Origin: Rossellomorea vietnamensis
GTDB lineage: Bacteria; Bacillota; Bacilli; Bacillales; Bacillaceae_B
Direction of reading: 5' to 3'
Length of the DNA: 64,000 bases
Assembly: GCF_001305855.1 (NCBI RefSeq)
Contig: NZ_LIXZ01000006.1
Span: 62,001 to 126,000 of the forward strand
Part shown: one piece after another, positions 9,850-17,873 of the stretch
Layout: the number at the start of each line of letters is the position of its first letter
How positions within the stretch are numbered: position 1 is the stretch's first letter
Program-made: the position numbers and the translations under genes
Notes under the pieces: generated by a model
Databases searched by the model: none
Told to the model about the DNA's origin: nothing
Seen by the model: only the letters and a program-made list of their open reading frames with translations

Positions 9850-10558
9850 AGGTGAACAGATAACCAAGTCGTTTGGAAAGCTTCAGGTATTAAAGGGAAT
9901 CGATTTCTTTGTTGAGAAAGGGGAAGTCGTCGCATTGATCGGGCCATCGGGTTCAGGGAAATCCACTTTATTGCGGTGTTTGAATCACCTGGAAGAACCT
10001 ACATCGGGATCGATTTACTTCGAAGGATCCCTTGTGAAGGGGAAAGCGATCAACAAGGTAAGGCAGGACGTCGGCATGGTGTTTCAACATTTTCACCTCT
10101 TTCCTCATATGACCGCCTTGGAAAATGTCATTTACGCCCCAATGAAAGTGAAGGGGCTGACCAAAGAGGAAGCTGCGAAATTAGGGACGGACCTCCTGAC
10201 GAAAGTCGGTCTGAAAGAAAAGAGCGATGAATACCCGAATCGTTTATCAGGAGGGCAGAAGCAGCGTGTGGCGATTGCGAGGGCACTTGCCATGGAACCG
10301 AAAGTCATGTTATTCGATGAACCGACGTCGGCCCTTGATCCCGAGATGGTGAAAGAGGTCCTGGATGTGATGAAGTCACTTGCTCACACAGGGATGACGA
10401 TGATCATCGTGACCCATGAAATGGGCTTCGCTAGAGAGGTGGCGGACAGGATCCTTTTCATGGATGATGGGAAAATCATTGAAGAAGGAGAACCGCAAGC
10501 CTTTTTCTCCAACCCCCAAAGTGACAGAGGAAAAGGATTCCTTGAGAAAATATTATAA
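9842..10558 (+). CDS. artR: Arginine ABC transporter ATP-binding protein
   Basis: 238 residues with a complete ABC ATPase: Walker [10 protein letters not shown] (about 33-41), Q-loop region [12 protein letters not shown], signature LSGGQKQR (about 135), Walker [13 protein letters not shown] and H-loop IIVTHEMG. The start matches the MIK- start of the B. subtilis protein; GTG at 9836 is possible. It powers uptake through ArtP-ArtQ. Confidence 0.93.
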   Translation: MIKGEQITKSFGKLQVLKGIDFFVEKGEVVALIGPSGSGKSTLLRCLNHLEEPTSGSIYFEGSLVKGKAINKVRQDVGMVFQHFHLFPHMTALENVIYAPMKVKGLTKEEAAKLGTDLLTKVGLKEKSDEYPNRLSGGQKQRVAIARALAMEPKVMLFDEPTSALDPEMVKEVLDVMKSLAHTGMTMIIVTHEMGFAREVADRILFMDDGKIIEEGEPQAFFSNPQSDRGKGFLEKIL

Positions 10559-10563
10559 TTAGG

Positions 10564-10599
10564 AGGGGTTAACGGCAGAAATCGTTACCCCTTCTTTTT
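10564..10599 (+). terminator. Terminator of artPQR
   Basis: Stem AGGGGTTAACG / CGTTACCCCTT with one bulge, followed by a T run. Confidence 0.8.
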
Positions 10600-10663
10600 A
10601 TGTTCAATCCTGTTTGTGGTATTCTAGAGTAGCTAAAAAATGAAGTAGTTAGGAGAAAGTTGA

Positions 10664-11641
10664 ATGTTTCGAATCGGATATCGGACACTTAAGACAGGAA
10701 TCGGCACCGCGGCTGCCATCAGCATCGCCCAGTGGTTCCACCTGGATAATTTCGTATCAGCCGGGATATTGACGATCCTGTGCATTCAGAATACGAAGAA
10801 GAAATCGGTGAACGCATCATGGAGCCGTTTTTTGGCGTGTGTGATTGCCATGGTTTTTTCTGCCGCCTTTTTCGAGTTCCTTGCCTATCACCCGGCGGTC
10901 ATCGGATTACTTCTTCTTGTGTTCATTCCAATCACCGTTAGCTTGAATATCAAAGAAGGGATCGTCACCAGTTCTGTCATCATCCTTCATGTATACTCAG
11001 CGGGACATGTCACCCTTGGCCTTTTTGAAAATGAGCTCGGGATCATCGTCATCGGGATCGGGATTGCCCTCTTGATGAATCTGTATATGCCGAGCGTCGA
11101 TAAAAAGATGATTCAATATCAGGAGAAAATTGAAGCGAACTTTTATAAGATTTTTTGTGAAATGATCAACTATTTAAAGACAAGTGACAGCAATTGGGAC
11201 GGCAAGGAAATCACGGAAACGGAGCAATTACTCAAAGAGGCGAAGACGATTGCCTTTAAAGATGTGGAAAACCATTTTTTAAGGGATGAGAACTTATACT
11301 ATTTATATTTCAAAATGAGGGAGAAACAGTTTGAAATCCTTCAGCGCATCCTGCCGATTGCGACAAATATATCGTTAACCGTCGAGCAGGGCCATCGCAT
11401 CGCAGATTTCCTGGAAGAACTGAGCGATCATATCCATCCAGGGAATACAGCGCTCTTTTACTTGAAAAAACTGTACGATATGAAAGTGGAATTCGAGCAG
11501 ATGGAGCTGCCGAAAACGAGGGAAGAGTTTGAAACACGTGCCGCCCTTTATCAATTTGTTCAGGAAATGGAACAGTACCTCCTCCTGAAAAGCTCGTTCA
11601 AAGGAATAAAAAAGGAGGAAAGTGAAGCAAACTACACCTAA
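10664..11641 (+). CDS. yqjA: YqjA-like aromatic-acid exporter family membrane protein (FUSC/DUF939 type)
   Basis: 325 residues. The N-terminal half holds several transmembrane helices (MFRIGYRTLKTGIGTAAAIS then repeated hydrophobic blocks). The C-terminal half is a soluble, helical, charged region. This layout is that of ArAE/FUSC-related YqjA proteins, proposed to be exporters. Substrate unknown. Location directly after artR is the same as in B. subtilis. Ribosome site GGAG precedes the ATG. Confidence 0.8.
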   Translation: MFRIGYRTLKTGIGTAAAISIAQWFHLDNFVSAGILTILCIQNTKKKSVNASWSRFLACVIAMVFSAAFFEFLAYHPAVIGLLLLVFIPITVSLNIKEGIVTSSVIILHVYSAGHVTLGLFENELGIIVIGIGIALLMNLYMPSVDKKMIQYQEKIEANFYKIFCEMINYLKTSDSNWDGKEITETEQLLKEAKTIAFKDVENHFLRDENLYYLYFKMREKQFEILQRILPIATNISLTVEQGHRIADFLEELSDHIHPGNTALFYLKKLYDMKVEFEQMELPKTREEFETRAALYQFVQEMEQYLLLKSSFKGIKKEESEANYT

Positions 11642-11661
11642 AACATGAAAAAGGTGATAGG

Positions 11662-12165
11662 ATGCGTTTACTTCTTGCCATCATATTGTTTGCTTCACCA
11701 CTATGGCCACTCGGGAGAAACCCGATCCCGGGAGATCCGTTTATCATCGTCAACAAGGAAACGAATCAATTGGCGTATGTTGACAATGGGAAGGTACAGG
11801 CTACCTTTCCCGTCGCAACAGGTAAAACGACTGCGCTCACTCCGGAAGGGTTGTTTAATGTTACGGTGAAAGCCAAGAACCCCTACTACCGTAAAAAGAA
11901 CATCCCAGGGGGGGACCCGAGAAATCCTCTCGGAACCAGGTGGATCGGTTTCGATGCAGAAGGGACAGATGGCAGGATCTATGGAATCCATGGGACGAAC
12001 CAGCCTTCGAGCATAGGGAAATATATTTCCAATGGATGCATCCGGATGCACAGTAGGAATGTTGAATATCTGTTTGACAAAGCACCCCTCGGCACCAAGG
12101 TACTCATTGTGAAATCGAAGAAAAGCTTCAATCAGTTGGGGAAAGAATATGGGGCACTAAAATAA
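11662..12165 (+). CDS. Secreted L,D-transpeptidase (YkuD domain)
   Basis: 167 residues with a hydrophobic N-terminal signal-like segment. The YkuD catalytic signature is clear: HGTNQPSSIGKYISNGCIRM, with the nucleophilic Cys in SNGCIRM. Such enzymes make or edit 3-3 crosslinks in peptidoglycan or attach proteins to it. It lacks a LysM domain, unlike B. subtilis YkuD. The 20-base gap after yqjA and its own GGTGATAGG site suggest co-transcription with yqjA. Confidence 0.9.
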   Translation: MRLLLAIILFASPLWPLGRNPIPGDPFIIVNKETNQLAYVDNGKVQATFPVATGKTTALTPEGLFNVTVKAKNPYYRKKNIPGGDPRNPLGTRWIGFDAEGTDGRIYGIHGTNQPSSIGKYISNGCIRMHSRNVEYLFDKAPLGTKVLIVKSKKSFNQLGKEYGALK

Positions 12166-12210
12166 AAAGAGGAGCTGCTGATCGATGGATTCGAAAAGCA
12201 GCTCCTTTTT
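12164..12210. terminator. Bidirectional terminator between the L,D-transpeptidase gene and prli42
   Basis: Stem GGAGCTGCT / AGCAGCTCC with A-rich left and T-rich right flanks, so it can stop transcription from both sides. Confidence 0.85.
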
Positions 12211-12221
12211 CATTACTATTT

Positions 12222-12317
12222 TTATAATAAGAATGACAGCCCTGCCATGATCGTTGTTGCAATCATCGCAAACAGCATCACAAATACAATGATCTTTTGC
12301 ATTTTTTTATTACTCAT
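12222..12317 (-). CDS. prli42: Prli42-like stressosome membrane miniprotein (31 aa)
   Basis: A 31-codon ORF encoding MSNKKMQKIIVFVMLFAMIA plus a short hydrophobic tail ending LSFLL. The short basic N-terminus followed by one transmembrane helix matches the Prli42 family, described in Listeria as a membrane anchor of the stressosome through RsbR. GGAG lies 8 bases upstream of the ATG. It is monocistronic, convergent with the upstream gene. Family identity comes from remembered sequence similarity; the stressosome role here is inferred. Confidence 0.8.
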   Translation of the reverse strand: MSNKKMQKIIVFVMLFAMIATTIMAGLSFLL

Positions 12318-12406
12318 CGTATCGCTCCATTCTCCCACATGAGCGTGAGATAATTTTCAACTCTATTTTAACGTGAATAATGAGAGAAGACAACCATCGG
12401 AATAAA

Positions 12407-12420
12407 AGAAAACGCTTTAA
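12407..12420 (+). promoter_or_regulatory. Weak cre-like site before the epimerase/carboxylase operon
   Basis: AGAAAACGCTTTAA matches the cre consensus at 12 of 14 positions including the central AACGCT. It lies about 85 bases before the mce start. Interesting because the mutase operon also has a cre-like site. Confidence 0.4.
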
Positions 12421-12505
12421 TTATTCGTCTCTATAGGAGGAAATTCGACAACAAGTATGGAATACTATATGGGTGGAGCATGCAAACAACAGGGGGATGA
12501 TAGGG

Positions 12506-12919
12506 ATGAAAAAGGTAGATCATATCGGAATAGCAGTTTCATCAATAGACAATGTTCTCGCATTTTATGAAGATACTCTCGGTCTTTCATTACTGAAGAT
12601 GGAAGAGGTAGAGAGTCAAGGTGTCAAGGTGGCATTCATGGATGGCGGAAATCTTAAGCTCGAGTTACTTGAGCCACTACATAAAGAAAGCCCGATTGCA
12701 ACATTCATAGAAAAAAAGGGTGAAGGGATTCACCATATAGCCTTCGGTGTAGAAGGAATCGAGGAGCGCATCAAAGAGCTCCAGACCAAAGGGGTTAGGA
12801 TGATCAACGAAACGCCAAAGCCTGGTGCCGGCGGGGCATCTGTCGCTTTCATGCATCCGAAATCGGCCCACGGCGTTTTATACGAGCTTTGTGATAAATC
12901 CAACATCAAAGGGGAGTAA
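12506..12919 (+). CDS. mce: Methylmalonyl-CoA epimerase (VOC superfamily)
   Basis: About 137 residues. Paired VOC modules with metal-ligand candidates in KKVDHIGIAV, EGIHHIAFGVE and LYELCDK. It converts (S)- to (R)-methylmalonyl-CoA, linking the carboxylase encoded next to the mutase encoded 6 kb upstream. Start chosen to give MKKVDHIG as in homologues, behind AGGGGG; the in-frame GTG at 12473 has no ribosome site. Six bases separate it from the carboxylase gene. B. subtilis counterpart: yqjC. Confidence 0.9.
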   Translation: MKKVDHIGIAVSSIDNVLAFYEDTLGLSLLKMEEVESQGVKVAFMDGGNLKLELLEPLHKESPIATFIEKKGEGIHHIAFGVEGIEERIKELQTKGVRMINETPKPGAGGASVAFMHPKSAHGVLYELCDKSNIKGE

Positions 12920-12924
12920 TCATA

Positions 12925-14472
12925 ATGGATATTTATGAAAAAATCAATGAATTATACGACCGCAGAAGAGAAGTGGAGCTTGGCGGCGGAGATGAAAAAA
13001 TAGACAAGCAGCACGACAAAGGAAAGCTGACAGCGAGGGAACGGATCGATATCCTGGTTGATCCGGGGAGCTTTGTGGAGCTGAACCCATTCATCGAGCA
13101 CAGATGCTCGGACTTTGGACTTGAAGGGGTACAGGGCCCCGGTGACGGGGTCGTGACAGGGTACGGCAAAGTAAACGGGAAACCAATATACTTATTCTCA
13201 CAGGATTTCACTGTGTTCGGCGGTGCACTTGGAGAAATGCACGCGAAGAAGATTTCCCATGTAATGGATCTTGCCGTCAAGAATGGTGCTCCGTTCATCG
13301 GATTGAATGATTCTGGCGGGGCCAGGATTCAAGAAGGTGTCGTTTCTTTAGATGGCTATGGACATATCTTCTATCGAAACGCCGTCTATTCAGGTGTAAT
13401 TCCGCAAATATCCGTCATCATGGGCCCTTGTGCCGGTGGAGCGGTTTACTCCCCCGCCATCACAGATTTTGTCTTTATGGTGGATGAGACGAGCCAAATG
13501 TTCATCACCGGACCTAAAGTCATTGAAACCGTAACAGGGGAAAAAATCAGCTCGGAGGATCTCGGTGGGGCAAAGGTTCATAACTCCATTAGCGGAAATG
13601 CCCATTTCAGGGGGGAAACCGAAGAAGAGGTGTTACAAGAGGTTCGAAGACTATTAGCTTACCTCCCTCAAAATAATGAAGAGAAGCCTCTGCGTTTAGA
13701 AGTGGATGAAGAAGATGATTACCGTGCCAACTTAACGGACCTGATCCCATTTGATGCGATTCGTCCCTATGACGTCCGTACCGTCATCAGTGAGATCGTC
13801 GATGAAGGAAGCTTCATGGAGGTTCAGAAGGAATTCGCCAAAAACATCGTTGTGGGGTTGGCGCGCATTAAAGGCGAAGTTGTCGGACTTGTATGCAACC
13901 AGCCGAAGTTCATGGCGGGAGGTCTTGATATCGACTCTTCCGACAAAGCATCCCGTTTCATCAGGTTCTGTGATTCCTTCAATATTCCTCTCATTACGTT
14001 TGAGGATGTTACGGGATTCTTCCCCGGAATCAAGCAGGAACATGGAGGGATCATCCGTCATGGTGCCAAGATTTTATACGCATATTCAGAAGCGACAGTC
14101 CCTAAAATGACCGTGATCCTAAGGAAAGCGTATGGCGGGGCGTATGTGGCACTGAATAGTAAATCGATCGGTGCGGATCTGGTCTTTGCCTGGCCGAATG
14201 CGGAAATCGCCGTCATGGGGCCTCAAGGAGCAGCCAATATCATTTTTGCCAGGGAAATTGCAAACAGTGATCATCCTGAAGAGCTTCGCGAACAAAAAAT
14301 CGAAGAGTACCGTGAGAAATTCGCGAATCCATATGTCGCCGCGTCACGTGGAATGGTGGATGATGTCATCGATCCCCGTGAAACCCGGATCAAATTGATT
14401 CAAGGGTTGGAAATGATGAGAAACAAACGGGAAGAACGACCGAAGAAGAAGCACGGCAATATCCCATTGTAA
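12925..14472 (+). CDS. yqjD: Propionyl/acyl-CoA carboxylase beta (carboxyltransferase) subunit
   Basis: 515 residues, a complete biotin-dependent carboxyltransferase: N-half motifs GGALGEMHAKKI, GGARIQEGV and GPCAGGAVYSPA, C-half GIIRHGAKILYAYSEAT and LRKAYGGAYVALNSK. With an alpha subunit it would carboxylate propionyl-CoA to methylmalonyl-CoA, the epimerase substrate. No biotin carboxylase/biotin carrier gene is adjacent or elsewhere in the window, so the partner must be encoded elsewhere. A sodium-pump decarboxylase role is less likely without membrane subunits. Confidence 0.9.
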   Translation: MDIYEKINELYDRRREVELGGGDEKIDKQHDKGKLTARERIDILVDPGSFVELNPFIEHRCSDFGLEGVQGPGDGVVTGYGKVNGKPIYLFSQDFTVFGGALGEMHAKKISHVMDLAVKNGAPFIGLNDSGGARIQEGVVSLDGYGHIFYRNAVYSGVIPQISVIMGPCAGGAVYSPAITDFVFMVDETSQMFITGPKVIETVTGEKISSEDLGGAKVHNSISGNAHFRGETEEEVLQEVRRLLAYLPQNNEEKPLRLEVDEEDDYRANLTDLIPFDAIRPYDVRTVISEIVDEGSFMEVQKEFAKNIVVGLARIKGEVVGLVCNQPKFMAGGLDIDSSDKASRFIRFCDSFNIPLITFEDVTGFFPGIKQEHGGIIRHGAKILYAYSEATVPKMTVILRKAYGGAYVALNSKSIGADLVFAWPNAEIAVMGPQGAANIIFAREIANSDHPEELREQKIEEYREKFANPYVAASRGMVDDVIDPRETRIKLIQGLEMMRNKREERPKKKHGNIPL

Positions 14473-14547
14473 AAGGTGTACCATTTGTTGAACGGAGTTA
14501 TTCACGCTATACTATAGGAGTGAATACATATTTGTGGAGGTCTACTA

Positions 14548-15672
14548 ATGATTAATGAAGAGCGTTTATTAAATGAGTTCCTGGAATTGGTGCAGATCGA
14601 TTCTGAAACGAAAGAAGAAGCGGAAATCGCGAAAGTATTGACTAAGAAATTCTCCGATCTTGGAGTAGAGGTATTCGAAGACGACACGATGGGTGAAACG
14701 GGCCATGGTGCAGGTAACCTGATCTGTACATTGAAAGGAAATAAAGAGGGCGTAGATACCATTTATTTCACTTCCCATATGGATACAGTGGTCCCTGCCA
14801 AAGGGGTAAAGCCTACTCTTAAAGAAGATGGCTACATCTATTCCGATGGAACAACCATACTCGGAGCAGATGATAAAGCGGGTCTTGCCACTATGCTTGA
14901 ATCCGTGCGTGTCCTTAAGGAAAACAATATTTCACATGGCGATATCCAGTTCATCATCACAGTTGGGGAAGAATCCGGTCTCGTTGGAGCAAAAGCCCTT
15001 GATTCCTCACTAGTTAAAGCGAAATACGGTTTCGCCCTCGATAGTGACGGCAAAGTCGGAAACATCATCGTAGCAGCACCGACACAGGCTAAAGTGAAGG
15101 CGACGATCTTCGGAAAAACGGCACACGCAGGCGTAGCACCTGAAAAAGGCGTTTCTGCCATCACGATTGCAGCGAAAGCCATTTCTAAAATGCCACTTGG
15201 ACGCATCGATAAAGAAACAACGGCGAACATCGGCCGTTTTGAAGGCGGAAAAGCAACGAATATTGTATGCGAACAAGCCGATATCCTTGCTGAAGCCCGT
15301 TCACTGGTTCCTGAAAAAATGGAAGCACAGGTAGAAAAAATGAAAGCTGCCTTCACTTCCGTTGCTGAAGAAATGGGCGGGAAAGCGGAAGTCGAAGTTC
15401 AAGTCATGTACCCGGGCTTTAAGTTCAAAGACGGTGACGAAGTAGTGGAAGTGGCAAAACGCGCGGCGAAGAAAATCGGTCGCCCAAGCGAGCTGCTGAC
15501 AAGCGGGGGCGGAAGCGACGCCAACGTCATCGCCGGATTAGGAGTACCGACCGTCAACCTTGCAGTAGGCTACGAAGAAATCCACACCAAAAGCGAAAGA
15601 ATGCCAGTAGAAGAACTAAACAAACTCTCTGAAATGGTCGTCGCAATCATTCAAGAAGTCGCTGGGGAATAG
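14548..15672 (+). CDS. yqjE: M20-family metallopeptidase, tripeptidase T-like (YqjE)
   Basis: 374 residues. Metal-site motifs in order: SHMDTVVPAKG, TTILGADDKAGLATMLE, and GEESGLVGAK; a dimerisation domain (KTAHAGVAPEKG) intervenes before the C-terminal metal-ligand region. Probably a cytoplasmic dinuclear-zinc aminopeptidase acting on short peptides. Own promoter likely in the 75-base gap; ribosome site TGGAGG. B. subtilis yqjE holds the same position after yqjD. Confidence 0.88.
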   Translation: MINEERLLNEFLELVQIDSETKEEAEIAKVLTKKFSDLGVEVFEDDTMGETGHGAGNLICTLKGNKEGVDTIYFTSHMDTVVPAKGVKPTLKEDGYIYSDGTTILGADDKAGLATMLESVRVLKENNISHGDIQFIITVGEESGLVGAKALDSSLVKAKYGFALDSDGKVGNIIVAAPTQAKVKATIFGKTAHAGVAPEKGVSAITIAAKAISKMPLGRIDKETTANIGRFEGGKATNIVCEQADILAEARSLVPEKMEAQVEKMKAAFTSVAEEMGGKAEVEVQVMYPGFKFKDGDEVVEVAKRAAKKIGRPSELLTSGGGSDANVIAGLGVPTVNLAVGYEEIHTKSERMPVEELNKLSEMVVAIIQEVAGE

Positions 15673-15837
15673 AAAAACGGAAGTGGCTTGCTCTGGGGCG
15701 ACAAGCATAAGACGAGTAACCCGGAAAGGCGCCCTTTGCCTTTTGGGGTTACTTGGCTTATGACCTCGAGCCCCAAGCCCCTGCAGCTGGACAAAGAAAA
15801 GCGGAGCCGGCTCGTTCAGGCCCGACAAGCATAAGAT
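15671..15837. repeat. Dispersed palindromic repeat, copy A (about 165 bp)
   Basis: Nearly identical to the reverse complement of 33863-34030. The block between GGGGCGACAAGCATAAG (about 15695) and TTATGACCTCGAGCCCC (about 15770) folds into a long imperfect hairpin; the GACAAGCATAAGA motif recurs at the right end. It begins at the yqjE stop codon, so it is transcribed as its 3' end. No ORF. This looks like a Bacillaceae REP-type intergenic element; no mobilising protein is seen. Confidence 0.9.
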
Positions 15838-15963
15838 GTCCACGTATAAAGGTTAACCCCTTTGTGCGTGGACATTTTCTTCTTTCATATCAGCACCCAA
15901 CCTTTCTGAAATATGGTACATTAGTAGTATACATATCAGAAATGCGAGAGGGGACGTTATACA

Positions 15964-16434
15964 TTGCCGAAAGTAGTGGTATTTCATGCTGGAAAAGAAG
16001 AATATGCTCTGCCGATTGAGAACGTAGTATCGATTGAAAAGGTGGAGGAGATCAGGTCGATCCCTCACTTACCCCCATTTGTCCTGGGACTTGTAAAGGT
16101 CAGGGGAGAGCTGATTCCGGTCCTTGATTTAGGGAACATCCTTTATAACACCCCTGCAATTGCTGAAAAAGGAATGTTTCTCCTGGTCGTCCAGACGAAA
16201 ACGATGCAGGTCGGTTTGGTCGTGATGGAAGCAAAGGAAATCCTTGAAGTTCCAGATGAATCGATTACAAACGTCGGTTTGCTAGCTTATTCGAAAACAA
16301 CCTATTTTTCAGGAGTCATCAATCTTGAAGATTCCCTTTTAACCCAGATCGATCCCGATGTTTTAGTAGAGAGCTTAGAAGGTATAAAAGAAATAAAGGA
16401 TTATGTGAACGAGCAAAAAACACATCAAAACTAG
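15964..16434 (+). CDS. Orphan CheW-domain protein
   Basis: 156 residues, one CheW-like SH3-type domain (VVFHAGKEEYALPIENVVSI, PFVLGLVKVRGELIPVLDL, VGLVVMEAKEIL, YFSGVINLEDSLLTQID). CheW proteins bridge chemoreceptors and the CheA kinase. No cheA, receptor or flagellar gene is nearby, so its partner is unknown. It uses a TTG start behind GAGAGGGG; no better ATG exists in frame. It sits 21 bases before dinB and may be co-transcribed. Confidence 0.85.
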   Translation: MPKVVVFHAGKEEYALPIENVVSIEKVEEIRSIPHLPPFVLGLVKVRGELIPVLDLGNILYNTPAIAEKGMFLLVVQTKTMQVGLVVMEAKEILEVPDESITNVGLLAYSKTTYFSGVINLEDSLLTQIDPDVLVESLEGIKEIKDYVNEQKTHQN

Positions 16435-16455
16435 ACAAAGAAAGCCGCGATTGAA

Positions 16456-17709
16456 ATGAACTCACACTATCCCAAAAACGGACGAGTGATCCTTCATGTT
16501 GATATGAACAGTTTTTATGCCTCTGTAGAGATGGCCTATGATCCCACTCTTCGGGGGAAACCCCTGGCTATTGCCGGGAACCCCCAGGAAAGACGGGGCA
16601 TCATCGTGACATGCAGCTACGAAGCCAGGGGCTTTGGAGTGAAAACGACGATGCCTCTTTGGGAGGCGAAAAAATTATGTCCGGAACTGGTCATCATGAC
16701 ACCCAACTTCGACCGTTACCGTGCCGCCTCAACGGGAATATTCGATATCCTCAGACAATATTCAGAATTAGTGGAACCCGTTTCGATTGATGAAGGGTAT
16801 CTGGATATAACGGATTCCTTCGAGAAAGGGACTCCATTACAAATTGCCTCAGACATTCAGGCCCAGATCAAGGGTCAGTTAGACCTTCCTTGCAGCATCG
16901 GTGTAGCTCCCAATAAATTCCTCGCCAAAACGGCCTCGGATATGAAGAAGCCTATGGGAATCACGGTTTTGCGTAAGCGTGATATCCCGAACAAGCTGTG
17001 GCCGCTTCCCGTCATTGAAATGCACGGGATTGGTCAGAAGACTGCCGAGAAGCTGAATTCAATCGGAATCCATACGTGCAGCGATCTTGCCCATGCCAAT
17101 GATATCCAGTTGAAGTCACTGTTAGGTATCAACGGACTCCGTCTTAAAGAGCGAGCCAATGGAATCGACAGAAGGAATGTGGACCCCGAATCGATTTATG
17201 ATTACAAGAGCGTGGGGAATTCCACTACCTTACCGAAGGATATAACGAATCAGCATGAGCTTTTACTTGTTGTAGAAAAGCTCTGTGCGAAGGTATCGTC
17301 GCGACTTCAACAAAAAGATGTCCTTGGGACGACGATCCAGCTGATGATCCGGGATAAATTCAGGAAGACCATCACAAGAAGCAAAAAGGTTGCAAACCCC
17401 ATTTATAAAAAAGAAGACTTATATCATCATGCGAAAGACTTATTCTTGAAGCACTGGGATGGGGATCCCGTCCGGCTCCTTGGGGTCACGGCACAGGATG
17501 TTGTGGAGAAAAGCGAGGCCACGGAACAGCTGGACTTATTTTCTTATAAGAAAGTCGCAGAAAAGGAACCACTCTACAACGTATTATCCAAGCTTCAAGA
17601 CAAGTTTGGGAAAGATTCCATTTCTCAAGGGGTAAAAGCGAAGAACAAGAAAAAGTCTTATGACCCTAAACAGGATACAAGCTTCAACAAAGACTTTTTA
17701 AGGGAATGA
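16456..17709 (+). CDS. dinB: DNA polymerase IV (Y family)
   Basis: 417 residues. Catalytic carboxylates in VDMNSFYASVE (about 16-26) and SIDEGYLDIT, the latter slightly unlike the usual SIDEAYLD. HhH motif region MHGIGQKTAEKLNSIGI and a C-terminal beta-clamp motif QLDLF. It performs translesion synthesis. Equivalent to B. subtilis yqjH/polY1. The ribosome site is weak and no LexA box is seen immediately upstream. Confidence 0.94.
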   Translation: MNSHYPKNGRVILHVDMNSFYASVEMAYDPTLRGKPLAIAGNPQERRGIIVTCSYEARGFGVKTTMPLWEAKKLCPELVIMTPNFDRYRAASTGIFDILRQYSELVEPVSIDEGYLDITDSFEKGTPLQIASDIQAQIKGQLDLPCSIGVAPNKFLAKTASDMKKPMGITVLRKRDIPNKLWPLPVIEMHGIGQKTAEKLNSIGIHTCSDLAHANDIQLKSLLGINGLRLKERANGIDRRNVDPESIYDYKSVGNSTTLPKDITNQHELLLVVEKLCAKVSSRLQQKDVLGTTIQLMIRDKFRKTITRSKKVANPIYKKEDLYHHAKDLFLKHWDGDPVRLLGVTAQDVVEKSEATEQLDLFSYKKVAEKEPLYNVLSKLQDKFGKDSISQGVKAKNKKKSYDPKQDTSFNKDFLRE

Positions 17710-17873
17710 CAGCTGTAAAAGGGGACATCTTATAACAGATAACGTACTTCTCAATCGGATTATTTGCACCAGTGACCCTTTCTTGTTAGATTGAAATAGA
17801 ATCCGGTCATTGATTTAATGAAACGGAAGAAGTAACAAAATCATGATTCTATAGATGAAAGGATGTTGATGTT

